Source of the DNA: Allium sativum
Taxonomy: Eukaryota; Streptophyta; Magnoliopsida; Asparagales; Amaryllidaceae
Length of the DNA: 64,000 nt
Direction: 5' to 3'
Assembly: GCA_030737875.1 (NCBI GenBank)
Contig: CM060912.1
Span: 210,503,231 to 210,567,230 of the forward strand
A model generated the notes under the pieces. The model made no database searches and was not told the origin of the DNA. It was given only the letters and a program-made list of their open reading frames with translations. Shown one piece after another: positions 12,255 through 24,308 of this stretch. Positions within the stretch are counted from its first letter, which is position 1. The number at the start of each line of letters is the position of its first letter. Position numbers and translations under genes: made by a program.

Positions 12255-12950
12255 GGATCCAATGGGATAAGTTTCGTCGCAATCCGAGGTCGTATGAAAA
12301 TTTTTCCTTTATGAAACCAGAAATGAACATACGTTTAATTTTTCCACGGTCACCAGATAAATCAAATCCACTTGAAACTGCGAACATCGACAATAACTTT
12401 TCGATACGAATCCAACGGCACTAGTTTCGTCGCATTCTGAGACTGTTGCCCCGGTAGGCTGTTTTTACCCTGAACCGCCCTACCCTTTTTAATGCCAAAT
12501 TTCTCGATCTCTAAAAATAACAAACTATATACATATCCTGACTCTAATCGACGATATGAACTCAACGGAACTGGTTTCGTGGCCTAATTCGATCATCTGC
12601 TCAAGTTACACTCAAATATCCATTTATTTACTTAAATGCGCGCTATAGAAATTGAACGGGCGTTTATGGCTACCGTGGTCACATACGATATCGGTTTTCC
12701 ACGCCATTCACCACCGTACAAAAATTTAACGATACGGTTCTAATGAAACTGATTTTGTCGAAATCTGAGTCCGTTTGCAAAACGGCTATTTTAAAGGCCT
12801 ATAATTTAATAACGATTTTCCATAGCGACTATTTCAAAATTTGATTTGGCCATAACTATCAAACTATAACCCGAAATCTGGATTTTTCTCTTTCATATGA
12901 AAATTATCATCAACACGATCCCAACGTGTCTTGTTTCACAGAAATCCGAC
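12255..12950 (-). repeat. Five copies of a GTTTCGTCGAAATCYGAG module in F's U3 region
   Basis: Copies of the module CCAACG..ACT.GTTTCGTCG.AATCYGAG are anchored at 12271, 12424, 12574, 12752 and 12933, with spacings of 153, 150, 178 and 181 bp. The same module recurs in G (5467, 5634, 5823) and C (15120, 15288, 15473). The last copies are degenerate. Confidence 0.65.
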
Positions 12951-13165
12951 TTATATCGAATCCTGTATTCTCAGTTGAAGTTCAAATTTCAAATTTACGA
13001 ACTGCACGCCATTTTCAAGCTCGATTTATAATTATATAAATATATAACGTTCGAACTTCGTTTCAATAACGAATTAAATATTAAATTCCATTAATATTCC
13101 CAATATGATATTGAAAACTAATTTAAATATTCCTATTCAAATGGTCAAAAACACGGGTCGTTACA

Positions 13166-15715
13166 TATTTCATCGATTTCCATTTAAAACATATTTTATA
13201 AATTGTTTATAAATTCGTTTTAAAACGATTTCCACTTGATTTTCAATTTTAAATCAAAATTGAATGTTCTATATCATTATAATATTAAAAATGATAATAT
13301 TTTCAAAATATAATATTATGAAATCAATTCCTTTCGATATTCATTATGAAATGAATAAAATCGATATAAAATTTTGTTTGAGTTAAATATCGTTTCTATA
13401 CTTAATCTGGCTTCATATTTTTATATATTTTCGTGTTCATCCAAAATCGGACATCAAAATCATATTTTGATTCTTTACTGAATATTATTTTAAAATATTC
13501 GTTCAGATTCAAAATCGGAATGCGACCCAATCAATTACCATACAATTTCAGTTATATGGATTTCATACATCCCATGTATTCAACAATAATGATATATAAT
13601 CATTACTCATTCAAACATAATCCAGAGTGCAATTTACAACTGTATAAGCATTAAAATAAATAAATAATGCTCATCACAGCCTGTCAACCCATTGATTGAC
13701 ATACAACTAAATACTAGGATTAGTGTATGTCAAATATCATCCCAATACCCATGTGGGGTTTCCAAACAACAATAGTCTATTTAAAAAAATTATTGGTTAA
13801 TAAATTTAACCAATTCAAATTCGGTTTGAATTAATTTTTCTACTTATCCAATTTTCACTATTCAATATATAAATGATTATTTTGTTCATTTTCATTTATT
13901 AGTTTAATATTAACATTTCTAACATGTTAGATATCACAAAATCAACATCACAATACACCAATCGCCAAATCATCTTAATAAATAAATACTCAACTACCCA
14001 ATGCCATTTACGGCGCCATAAGTGGCCATTCGCGGAGTATGAAATGCGAGTGTCGCTAATATCCATACATCGCTTCCAATTTATGTGATTTGTGCGAATT
14101 CGTGTGTTGAACTCCAAAAATAAATATAATAACAAATATGATAAAAATATTGAGTGAGGAGTTCTCACTTTGGTTTCCACTCCGCAATTCTTTAATTCTG
14201 AATTGATTTAAAAAAATTAAATGACCGTTTAGTTTTATCAGAATTTCCAATAGCCTCCGTTTCTGTTCTAGTCAGTCCCATGTTGTAGTGCTCGATTTTA
14301 CGGTTCCAACACACTTTGTTTTCTCCAATTTCATGTCTGTTTGAACAAGTTACGGCCTTTTAATATATAATTAATTTAATAAATAATTAATTTTAAATTT
14401 ACAACCTTAATCCCTTTTTATCATCTTCAACCCCGTAACTGTCTAGAACCTATTGATTTGAATTTTCTCATTCCGCCCTCACCAAAGTTGATCGAAGCAG
14501 GATCAAAGACCACCATGAGGGGCGCCAAAGCGCCACCTCCCCACACCGGCTGCGGCTTCCAGTTCGACGACCCAAGGAGTTCTAAAATCGACGGCGAACG
14601 TCTGAGGATTGGAGGCCAAAATCAAGCGCTATGCTCCACTATAAATGATCAAACCCATATCAAATTAAAGATCTCTGAATTCTCTACAAAATTTGTTTTA
14701 TAAGTTTCTGAAATTTATTGATGGATTCGGAGGAATTTACAATCGAAAATGGGAGGATTTGATGCTTCCATTTTGAAGTGGTGGCTGATAATAGGATGGG
14801 CTAGTGTTTTAAAGCCTTTTATATATATTTTTATTAAAATTTTATTCTAATTTTACTTTATTTAGAAATTTAACGCTCCGAACTCCAAATCCAACCCAAT
14901 GGTTGTCGTTCCTGGCTAAATACCCTCATTTCGGACACAATGGGACATGTTTGTAAGCTAATTCGAATGTTTCGATCATTTTTCGTTAAAATTAAAATGT
15001 AAATCAATATATATTGAATTTAATCACACATTTTAATTTACTGGGGACACATACTAACTCCAAAAATTAAAAAAAATTAAATTTAGCTATGTTTAGATGA
15101 TACAGTCCTAACAAAACTAATTTCATCGAATTCTGAGTCCGTTTGAAAAATGGCCCCTTTTCCAGTCGATTTAACTTAAACTGAAATTACAAAACACATT
15201 TAAATTCACCACACTCACATATTAATTCCAAAAATTATGAATTTTTAAACCTGACTATTATCTGACATTCCGGATCCAACGAAAGTGGTTTCGTCAAAAA
15301 CAGAGGTCGTTTGCAAAATGGCTATTTTTAAGGGTTATATACTAAAATTTAATTAAATTCCATAGCGACCATTTTGAATTTTAATATGGACATAAGTTTC
15401 AATTTATATTATGAAATCTGAATTTTCCACATTCATTAGAAAGATATAATTAAGCAGATTCTAACGTTTCTGGTTTTACTGAAATCCGACTTATTTTGAA
15501 TTCTATACATTCAATTGAAACTAAAAATTGAATTTTCAAACTACTATGCTATTTCAAACTCTATTTATAGTTAAAATAAATTTATATGTTCTAACTTCGA
15601 TTTAAATAAACTTTTTGTCGTTATTATTTAAATTAAATTCTTTTAAATTCTAAAAATCCATTAAAATATCTAAAATAAAAATTTTAAATTGGTTCAAAAA
15701 TTCTGGGTTGTTACA
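13166..15715 (-). mobile_element. 3' LTR of element C, 5' portion only
   Basis: On the minus strand this begins TGTAACAACCCAG at 15715 and runs 2.55 kb until it is cut at 13166 by F, inside what is a TA-rich palindrome in the intact 5' LTR copy (about 47876-47912). It carries a TATATATAAAAGGC promoter motif on the minus strand (14814-14827) and a GC-rich islet (14500-14640) with a GTGAGG donor-like edge (14477-14482). It has the U3 module copies at 15120, 15288 and 15473. Confidence 0.85.
14814..14827 (-). promoter_or_regulatory. TATA box in C's 3' LTR
   Basis: The minus strand reads TATATATAAAAGGC about 0.9 kb into the LTR. The equivalent ATATATAAGGC occurs in the other LTR at 49551-49563. 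A GC-rich leader follows downstream in both. Confidence 0.5.
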
Positions 15716-15716
15716 A
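15712..15716. repeat. Target-site duplication of element B, left copy (TACAA)
   Basis: TACAA precedes B's TGTAATAACCC start and recurs directly after B's last base at 43012-43016. Four of the five bases are the first bases of C's 3' LTR and the fifth is the last base of C's interior. Confidence 0.9.
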
Positions 15717-16614
15717 TGTAATAACCCGGAAATCCGAGCCAATTTAAAATTTTTATTTTGGCAATTTTAGTAAATTTTGAGTATTTAAAATGAATTATTT
15801 TAGATAATGACGAAGAGAAATTTATTTTGAATAGAATTAGAACGTATATATTTATTTGAATCATCGTTAGAATATAAATATTTTATTTTAAATATAAAAG
15901 GAATTGAAAATGGCGCGGTAGTTCGAAAATTCGATTTCAAAGTTCAATTGAATGTACAAGATTCAAAATAAACAAGATTTTAGCAAAACCAAAAATATTT
16001 GAATCTATTTGAGAATATCATTCCAATGAATCTGAAAAATCAAAATTTCATAGCGGGAATCAAAAGTTATGCCCAGTTGAAAATTTAGAATTGTCGCTAT
16101 AGAATTTTGGCCCTTAAAAATGGAAATTTTGCAAACGACCTCTGTTTTCGACGAAAACACTTTTGTTGGATCTGGGACGTCGAATTATTGCTAGATTCTA
16201 AAATTCGTAATTTTTGAAAGCGATATGTGAGCGTGGCGAAGTAAAACGTATTTTAACAGTTTCAGTCAATTTCGATCGACCAGAAAATGGCCATTTTCAA
16301 ATGGTCTCAGAATTTGATGAAACTAGTTTTGTTAGGACTGTGCCGTCAATATGAAGCAAGAAATAATTTGTTTGAAATTTTTAGGGTTCGTATGTGGCCT
16401 CGGTAAATTAAAATGTACGCTCAAATTCATTATATTGATTTATATTTTGATTTTGATGAAAACAAATCGTAACAGTTGAACTAGCTTATGATACATATCC
16501 CATTGTTTTAGGAATGGGGGTAATTAGCTAGGGACGATAGTCGGTGGGTTCGATTTCGAGTTCGAAATAAAAAGTTGCTTTTTGAAATTAAATATAATAA
16601 AATATATAAAATAT

Positions 16615-16624
16615 TATATAAACC
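16615..16624 (+). promoter_or_regulatory. Putative TATA box of B, 5' LTR copy
   Basis: TATATAAACC lies about 0.9 kb into the LTR, followed by a pyrimidine-rich tract and the GC-rich islet. The same motif is at 37521-37530 in the 3' LTR. Confidence 0.45.
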
Positions 16625-16679
16625 TAACTCCTTTCCCTCTTCTCTTTCTACCTTTCAGAATTGAAATAGAAGAAAAAAA

Positions 16680-16958
16680 ACAAACGCGCTGCTCCCTCCG
16701 CCCCATTGCCGACGCCCTGGCCACCGCCTCACCTCGTGCCGCCTCCCTCTCACCCATCCAACCAACCCTGCCACTAGCTCCCTCCCCACCGGGTCGCCAC
16801 TCTCCTTCTCCCCCTCCGACGTTGAAACAACGCCTCCCCCTTCTTCTTGAGACCCACAACCTCCTGCTCCCACTCTCGACCCCCCCTGACCGCGATGGGC
16901 CTTCTCCGACCACAACAACCACCGTGGGTCCCTCCCCCCTCTTAATAACGCTGTAAGT
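16680..16958 (+). other. GC/CCT-rich leader islet of B with GTAAGT donor-like edge, 5' LTR copy
   Basis: A CCTCC/CCGCC-rich stretch interrupts AT-rich LTR DNA and ends with CTGTAAGTTTTT (GTAAGT at 16953-16958). Open frames on both strands here reflect base composition. The islet looks like a transcribed leader exon, or host-derived 5'UTR-like sequence. I recognise no protein in it. Confidence 0.5.
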
Positions 16959-16984
16959 TTTTTTTCCTGTTTTTTTGTTTTCAT

Positions 16985-17480
16985 TTATTTAGGAAAAAAC
17001 TGATTTTTATGAATATCATACCATAGGAAAAATCTGATTTTTATGAATATTATACCATAGGAAAAATCTAATTTTTATGAATATTTTACCATAGGAAAAA
17101 TCAATTTTTTATGAAAATTATACCATAGGAAAAATCTAATTTTTATGAATAGAAAATTTTGATTTTTATTAAGGTCAAGAATAGGATTTTTAACTTTGAA
17201 AAGATCGCATTTTTAACTTTAAAAAGATCGTATTTTTAACTTTGAAAAGATTTCACTTTTAACATTGAAATGATTTCATTTTTAACATTGAAAAGATTAG
17301 ATTTTTATATAAGAAGTAGTGAAGTAAAAATATGATTTTTATATTATAGAAAGAATAAAAATATGATTTTTATATTATAGAAAGAATAAAAATATGATTT
17401 TTATATTGTAAAAAGAATAAAAATAGGATTTTTATATTAGTAGATTATTAAATATGATTTTTTAATGTATAAAAAATCAT
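16985..17480 (+). repeat. Three successive AT-rich micro-repeat arrays in B's 5' LTR
   Basis: About five units with ATACCATAGGAAAAATCT (34 bp) are followed by about five units with TTTTTAACTTTGAAAAGAT (22 bp) and then about five with AAAAATATGATTTTTATAT (31 bp). Most units contain an AAAAAT-nn(n)-ATTTTT inverted repeat. Confidence 0.85.
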
Positions 17481-18164
17481 ATTAAAAATGTGATTTTAAT
17501 ATGAACAGCGTGGAGAAGACTACGTTGGAAGTACGGGCAAATCCAGACTGTTCTGAATTTCGGAAATGAAATGGAGGAGTGGAACTCTCGGTGAGAACTT
17601 CTAACTTTTAATTTGTTTTCTAGTTGAAATATAAACTATGATGCAGACGGTGCTTAGTAGCACCCGACACCTGTTGTCCACATACCATGGATGACTTGTT
17701 TGTTTGATTGATGTGTTGTGAAATTTTATTGTGTGATGTGGAATGGAATAAAATATTTTATAGTTAAAAATATAATTTTTAACGTGTATATAAAATAAAT
17801 ATTTATAAACAAATCAGACGGTTTGTTTATGTACACTCATTTGACTGATATGGATTGGGACGATAAATTTTACACATCGCCCAATTGCACAAATAAAAAT
17901 CTGTGTTTGTTGATTTGAAACCCCACACAGGGGTTGGTATGATATTTGGCGTACAATAATCCCAATTATTTAGCTGTATGTCGATCGATTGGTTGACTGA
18001 CTGTGTAAGCGTTAATTATTTATATTTGATGCTTATGCAGTTGTGTGGTGCACTCTAGATGATGGTTGATTATTTATCGTTGCTGTTATATACATGTGTT
18101 GCAGGGAATCCATATAATTAACATTATATGGTAATTGATTGGGCCTCATTCCAATTTGGAAAAT

Positions 18165-18510
18165 AAAGAATATTCATGTGTTGAATAAAAGAATATTCAT
18201 GTGTTGAATAAAAGAAAATTCATGTGTTGAATAAAATATATATTCATGTGTTGAATAAAATATATATTCATGTGTTGAATACAATATATATTCATGTGTT
18301 GAATAAAATATAAATTCATGTGTTGAATAAAATATATATTCATGTGTTGAATAAAAGGAAATTTATGTGTTGAATAAAATATATATTCATGTGTTGAATA
18401 AAATATATATTCATGTGTTGAATAAAAGAAAATTCATGTGTTGAATAAAATATATATTCATGTGTTGAATAAAATATATATTCATGTGTTGAAGAAAATA
18501 TTCATTTGTT
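18165..18510 (+). repeat. ATTCATGTGTTGAAT array in B's 5' LTR
   Basis: About fourteen units of roughly 25-28 bp share TTCATGTGTTGAATAAAA. ATTCA-tgtgt-TGAAT is itself a perfect inverted repeat with a 5-nt loop. The array is directly tandem without unique spacers, which sets it apart from CRISPR. Confidence 0.9.
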
Positions 18511-19487
18511 GAATAGAACAACGAAGTTATTGAAATATATAAAGCCGTGTTGATTAGATATGCGCCATTTTGACGCGAACGATATTTATATCGATTATAT
18601 TTGTTTTTATAATGAATATAGAAAAGGAAGTGATTTCAAAATATAACGTTGTGAAAATATTATCATTAATAAATGATATGGAATATTCAATTTTGATTTG
18701 AAATTGAATATGAAGTTGAAATCGTTTTGAAAACGAATTTAAAACGATTTATAAAATACGTTTTGAAAGGAAATCGACGTAATATATATAATATATATAT
18801 ATTATATATATAATAGCCTGAATAGAACGCGCCGCGCTGCGGCAGTTCGCGAATTTCGACCATTGACTTCGAATGGATATTACGGGAGATCTGACCATCG
18901 GATTCTCCTAGAACCGTAACCATTGGGTTCGTATCGAAAAGAGCTTTCTAATGAATATTAAAGATTTGAAATCTAACGGTTGGATTTGGAATTATGTCCA
19001 AATCAAATTTGGAAAAGTTCGTTGTAAGTGCAGTTCGATGGCCGTTTATGGAAATCGACTGTACGGGCCTGGATAAAATTATTAAAAATAGCAATAATTT
19101 GTGTAAAATCACAAGAAATGATTTGGAAAGAATTAGGATGAAAAATTCCATATTTGAAAAGATAAAAATAGATTTTTATCGAAATGAACCAGTTTTGAAC
19201 TAGAATTATAATCCATTTATTTTTGAAATAAATAAATTGGATTTGAAAGGGTTTTAAAAGTAACCAGAATTTCCAATAATTGAATTGGAATGGATTTGAA
19301 TCGAAATTGTCCTTGGGAATATTTCAATGTTGGATTTCGTGATTATACAGATATTGTTATGGAAATTTGAAAGATATATTTATATCGTTATTTCCAATAC
19401 GATATTTGCTGGTCATAGAATTTGATATTGAATATAAGCCGTTATATTTTCTATTCAGAGCCTTGTATTTAATATCAAATGGGATTT

Positions 19488-19532
19488 GGGTTTGTCGTGA
19501 ATGGTGTCTTCATTAACACTGTTCTTAAACCC
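19488..19532 (+). other. Hairpin 1 of four in B's 5' LTR
   Basis: GGGTTT and AAACCC form the outer arms. GAAT pairs with GTTC and GTGT with ACAC inside. It is the only one of the four hairpins left of the element A insertion; the others are at 33159-33204, 33227-33271 and 33562-33605. Confidence 0.55.
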
Positions 19533-19571
19533 AGTTGAGAAAAAGATTAAATCTTTTTATTTAGATTTAAT

Positions 19572-19576
19572 GAAGT
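19572..19576. repeat. Target-site duplication of element A, left copy (GAAGT)
   Basis: GAAGT precedes A's TGTAATGACCC start and recurs at 33106-33110. The uninterrupted site is visible in B's 3' LTR around 40537-40541, where GAAGT occurs once and runs on into TATACC. Confidence 0.97.
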
Positions 19577-20589
19577 TGTAATGACCCGCATTGGCAGAGG
19601 TATTATGATTAATTTATTTAATTATATCAATGGTGGTATAGTGAATTAAATGATCGTTGAATTAAAATATGGTGAATATTTAATTAAAAATAATAAATTA
19701 AATAATATATTTAAATTCTGAAATAATCAGAATTGGTCGAAATGACGATATGGTGTGAACCGGATCATCTGTGATATATAATTCAGTTTATAATTGAATT
19801 TGAATAACGAATATATTCAGTCGACGTCAGTTTGAACGTATAATTATAATATAATTAAAATCGAGCTCGAAATGACGCTGAAGTTCGTAAATTGGCGATT
19901 TGAACTTCAACTGAATGTACAGGATTCGTTTTAAGACGGATTTCTGTGAAACAAGAAACGTGTGGAGCTGGTGGAGTATATCTTTCTAGTGGAAGAGAAA
20001 AAAACAGGATTTCGTTGTGTAGATTTTGAGATATGTCCAAATCAAATTTCAAAATAGTCGCTATAGAATCGTTTATCGACCGTATCGGTTTATTCGATAT
20101 AACTAGAGATCGGGTTTGAATTTAGATAAGGTTCTTTTGGGAAATAGTGATAAATTAATTTTTAGAATTTTATCGTAATTTTTAATTAATTAAATAAGAA
20201 ACTTTTTGTTTGAAGTATTTCGCACCCTGAAATCAACATTTTGAAGTTTCAAAATATGAGTCCATCTACCGGTATTATTATATTTTTGGGATCAGGGCAC
20301 ATCGCTTGACACGATAATAACTTTATTTTCATTTATAGAAGTTCACATAGCGGAGTATATTTAACTTTATAACTCAAAATAAAAGTATATCTATAACTAA
20401 AACGTTATGACCTACATGGTACCCTAAAACTAAGTTTTACAAACAAATGGAGAGAACAACACTGCAACCCTATAGGACTGAAGGGTACTCCATGATAACC
20501 AAGGGCAACCTGATGATAACCAACACACCACGTTTCCCATATTTCCACCTCAACGAGATGAATGGAAATACACAGCTACACATCAGTAA

Positions 20590-20735
20590 TTCATATGAGA
20601 CGTTCTCTTCACCCTTTCCCTACGTCCATATCAACCCACGAACACTTCATTCTCTTGGACCTCAGCATAACACGTTCTCTTCGTCCTTTAATTCCCTACG
20701 TCCATATAAACCCATGAACACTTCGTTTTCTCGGG
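20590..20735 (+). repeat. Imperfect tandem duplication in A's 5' LTR (about 75-80 bp unit)
   Basis: ACGTTCTCTTC, CCCTACGTCCATAT and AACACTTCRTTYTCT occur twice in the same order. The same pair is present in the 3' LTR (28990-29130). The frame spanning it (20447-20779) is altered at its start in the 3' LTR by an inserted AAAGG-like stretch, so it is not taken as a gene. Confidence 0.7.
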
Positions 20736-22279
20736 TTCAAGAATCCCTGTTGTACGAGTTTCCTGGCAAACAAAGTTAAAAAGTAAAATAGAAAAGAAAG
20801 CGGAAAATGCGAGTAGAAGGGAGGGGGCTGTCCAGTTTTGGGTTCGGGTCAGATGGATGACGCGGGGTGTATGGCGACAACAAATGAGGAAGTTTCGAAC
20901 TTCAGAGAACGGTGATGGTGAGGGAGCTTAAAGGGTAACGGTTCTGAGTTGTTAAAGGAGGAGAAGCAGTGGACGTTTTACTGTGGTGATGTAGGGTTCC
21001 GTGAGGGGCTTTTTCACGACATCAGGTTAACAAATTTTGAGAAGGGTGGAAGATCGGAGAAACGGAACTGGATCGAAGAAATGGAGATTCGTATGAGGAA
21101 GTGTACAGAGAGCAGGGGGCCGACGTTAAGATGGTGAAGTTTTTGTGTGGCCTTGAAACAGTGAAGCTCGAGTTCGAGCGTGAGGATATGGCGAAAGACA
21201 AGTTGATGGAGTTTCATATGAAAGAAAGAAGTGTGTGAAATGGCGTGATTTTCTGGAGCCGTTCGAGTATGCGCTGGAGTGGGCTAGTTTCATTCTTGTT
21301 GAAGGAAGCCTAGGGTACTGTAGCATGGCGGTTGATGTAATCTTCGGTCACAGGAAGGGGGACGGTAGGCTAGTGAATGTTTTCATGAAAGAATGAAGTT
21401 GATGGGTGGAAAGTGATGTTCGGAAATGGTCTGCGAATACAAGTGCACTGGAATTCATGTTGGGAGAAGGTGAAATGGGAAGACGCGGGTGTATGTGGAA
21501 AAGGGTAGCGGGCTGAAAATGTAAGGCCCGATCTAAATAAACAACAATATGGAAGTGGGCCAAAGAAAATGAAAACGGGAAGAAGCGAACAGAAGTTTAA
21601 ATGGTGGAAGACGATGTACTGTTTAAACCGGGTTGAGAGGGATATGAGCTGGATTTGAAATAATTTCGAACGGTCTAATCCGTTAGGATCGTATGGACGG
21701 CGGCTACCCAATGGAACTGACTGGGAGTGAATTGGAGCTCGTTACAATTTATGGCGAAATAAACTGTTTGATTCAAATCAAACAAACAGTTTATCATTCT
21801 TTAACGATGAACTGCAAATGTGAGTAAATCTCACTAACTCTGAACAGTTTATAATTTCATGTTGTATTTTTAGAACTGTTAGAAATTGTCTGATTTACTG
21901 TGTGTTGATTGTTTGATTGAACTGCTAGTCAGTTAGTTAAATTTCTATATTGGTTCTGTTTAACAGAATATATCATATGGAACTGAAAGTGATGTTATTT
22001 ATATTGTTTAACATCTGTGAAGCAGGGAAACAGGTTGGAGGAATCCAACTGGATTCCTCAACATTTATTTTACTATTTTCATAAATTGTGATATATGATG
22101 TGTTATATAATCTGTTATGGATTATGGGTGTTGGAATGATGTTGATCATTTTTATTCGATATTTTAAATATCATAAAAGACCCTGGGTTGTAAAAAGGAT
22201 TTTTTTCAATGTATATTGAAAAAAAGAGAGTTTATAAAATCAACAGATTTTATAAAAGGAAATATTTCGAAAGAAAAAG

Positions 22280-22881
22280 AAGTTAATCGATGTTAGTTAA
22301 TCGATTAGAGAATAAAGCAAAAGGAGTTAATCGATGTTAGTTAATCGATTAGAGAATAAAGTTAAAAGAAGTTAATCGATGTTAGTTAATCGATTAGAGA
22401 ATAAAGTAAAAGGAGTTAATCAATGTTAGTTAATCGATTAGAGAATAAAGCAAAAGGAGTTAATCGATGTTAGTTAATCGATTAGAGTTAAAGTAAAATG
22501 AGTTAATCGAATATAGTTTATTCGAATAGAAAGAAAATGAGTTAATCGAATATAGTTTATTCGAATAGAAAGTAAAAGGAGTTAATCGATGTTAGTTAAT
22601 CGATTAGAGTTAAAGTAAAATGAGTTAATCGAATATAGTTTATTCGAATAGAAAGTAAAAGGAGTTAATCGATGTTAGTTAATCGATTAGAGTTAAAGTA
22701 AAAGGAGTTAATCGAAAATAGTTTATTCGAAGAAAGTAAAAGGAGTTATCGAATATAGTTTATTCGAAAGGAGTTAAGTGAAATGAGTAATCCAGTAGTG
22801 TTAGTCCAATAGAGTTAATTGATAAGGGTTATTCGAATAGAGTTAAGTGAAAAGAGTCAATCGAATATAGCTATTCGAAGA
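22280..22881 (+). repeat. Palindromic tandem array in A's 5' LTR
   Basis: About twelve units of 36-45 bp come in two types. One pairs TAATCGAT with ATCGATTA around GTTAGTTA; the other pairs TCGAATA with TATTCGA around TAGTT. The spacers are purine-rich (GAG(A)AATAAAGYAAAAG). The last units are decayed. The same array is at 30674-31275. Confidence 0.9.
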
Positions 22882-24308
22882 GGGTTAAGTAAGGAAGTTA
22901 GTAAAAGGAATATAAAGTGAACTTTGCCTATTTCATAGTTAGAAATGTTGTTCAGTTAAGGTCTAAGAGGTAGTTCTACCCCAACTTGATTGGCTTCGTT
23001 TTAACTAAGGGATAGTTAAGGTTCGGCAGTAAAGGAAATGGTTTGAGTTGGCATAGCGATGTTTGTTTAAGCATCTGTCTAAGTCCAATGAAGAAGCTTT
23101 GGAAATGTTTTCCAAATAAGAAACCAGAAATGTTTTCTAAATAAGGAAAACAAGAAATGGAAATGTTTTCCATTGTTAATAACGTATATTTTCCCAATTT
23201 AGAAAATAAGGAATATTGAACATAGGAAAACAGGAGATAAGTAAATTAATGAAATAAAGAGATAAATGTTGAATGATGTCTGATCGATATAAATTTCCAT
23301 TTGGAAATAATATCGTTGTTTGCACACCTGTTTTATTCGATAGTTAAATCACAGACTATCGAAGTTTTGACCATTTTAACGTTGTTAATATGGAGAGACC
23401 GGTTGGATTATTATCCAAATAACCACTCTGTATTGGCATAAGCGTTGCGAATCATATATGCCAAAGAAAATTGAAGACGGAGTTATGCAAGGGCTACCCT
23501 GTTTACAGAATAGTGCCTTCGGTTCATCCTGTTCCTGGATGACTTGTATGGACGGATGTCTAACAGAGTATTTCCAGACGATCACATATATTGATTTCTC
23601 CAACCGTACCAAGAGTGGAAGCGGAGAAGGAAACTTCTCTTAGCTAACACATAATGTATGGTTGAGGACATTAATCGGTGATTTGATGGATTTGACGATG
23701 TGGCATTCAAAGTGAATCTGGTATGACGATAAAGCGTAGCTTCTAGCCTCATCATCCGGTAAATGACAGAAATCGGGCAGGCAGCATGGCTAAGTCGGTC
23801 GCACCGAAGTAGGGTGTATAATCACCTGATCTAGAGTTTCATTTTCTTCTAAAAATCTATTGTTGATGTTGTCCCATTCGGGAAACGGTTGCTGATCCCA
23901 ACTGTTGGTGATATACATTCGATGCGCTCAAGCGAAATGAGTGGTCGGTCATGTGTGGCCGGGTTGCAAGATGTTCTTGTTGAACCCAGTGTATTCCTCT
24001 CTAGAGGTACACGAGCGATAGGTGGTTCCATACCTTGTCATAGTTGGAAATCCATTACCCAATACGTGCTTGTGGTTTTGACTGTATACTATACATGTAG
24101 AATGTGAGATGAAAGCGTTCTGCTAGATGATTATATATACTGTGGTTGATAGACATTATTATTATATCAAAAGGTTTTTGATATAAAGTTATTTTGGATT
24201 CTCATAAGGGAAAAAACCCTTCCGTTATGCGGCGTGGTCTTATGAGTATCATATACCTGTATAACTGTTTTAAAGTGTTTTACTCATACCAGTCCCATGA
24301 CTGACCCA

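Larger units (their letters stand above)
1..13165 (-). mobile_element. Element F: A-type giant-LTR retrotransposon, partial, minus strand
   Basis: Read on the minus strand this is a 5' LTR (13165 to 7111), a primer-binding site and a non-coding internal region (6873-6073 continued at 427-1) that is split by element G. Its 3' LTR lies left of the window. The internal and LTR sequence aligns by eye with element A (for example 8130-8570 with the complement of 23400-23720, and 1-427 with the complement of 27240-27690). No gag or pol coding is visible. The right border is the LTR start TGTAACGACCC on the minus strand at 13165. The next bases, TATTT (13166-13170), would be one target-duplication copy, the other being outside the window. 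It interrupts the 3' LTR of element C. Confidence 0.8.
7111..13165 (-). mobile_element. 5' LTR of element F (about 6.05 kb)
   Basis: On the minus strand the LTR starts TGTAACGACCC at 13165 and ends CGGTTCGTTACA at 7111. It aligns piecewise with A's 5.1-kb LTR: the (GAA)n microsatellite (7245-7265) with (CTT)n at 24567-24582; 8130-8570 with 23400-23720; and 12800-13020 with the complement of 19860-20060. Ungapped stretches elsewhere have no clear partner, so the LTR carries extra material. No coding potential is seen over the whole 6 kb. Confidence 0.8.
15717..19576 (+). mobile_element. 5' LTR of B, first part
   Basis: It matches 36622-40541 of the 3' LTR almost base for base and stops where element A is inserted. 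In order it contains U3 module copies (about 15980-16350), TATATAAACC, a GC-rich islet, AT-rich micro-repeats, the ATTCATGTGTTGAAT array, a TA palindrome and the first of four hairpins. Confidence 0.9.

Noticed and set aside
16582..16984. Overlapping open frames of 100-124 codons on both strands in the GC-rich islet
   Set aside because: They arise from CCT/GGA-rich composition. The second LTR copy changes frames by small gaps, and no domain is recognisable.
18165..18510. CRISPR-like regular repeats
   Set aside because: The units are contiguous minisatellite repeats without unique spacers, in a plant LTR and duplicated in the other LTR.
20447..20779. 110-codon frame in A's 5' LTR, nearly repeated in the 3' LTR
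   Set aside because: The LTRs are almost identical anyway, and the start of the frame is disrupted by an insertion in the 3' LTR. No protein features were seen.
21014..21711. Several minus-strand frames (66-113 codons) conserved between A's LTRs
   Set aside because: Conservation is explained by recent LTR identity. Frames overlap one another in different phases and resemble no known protein.
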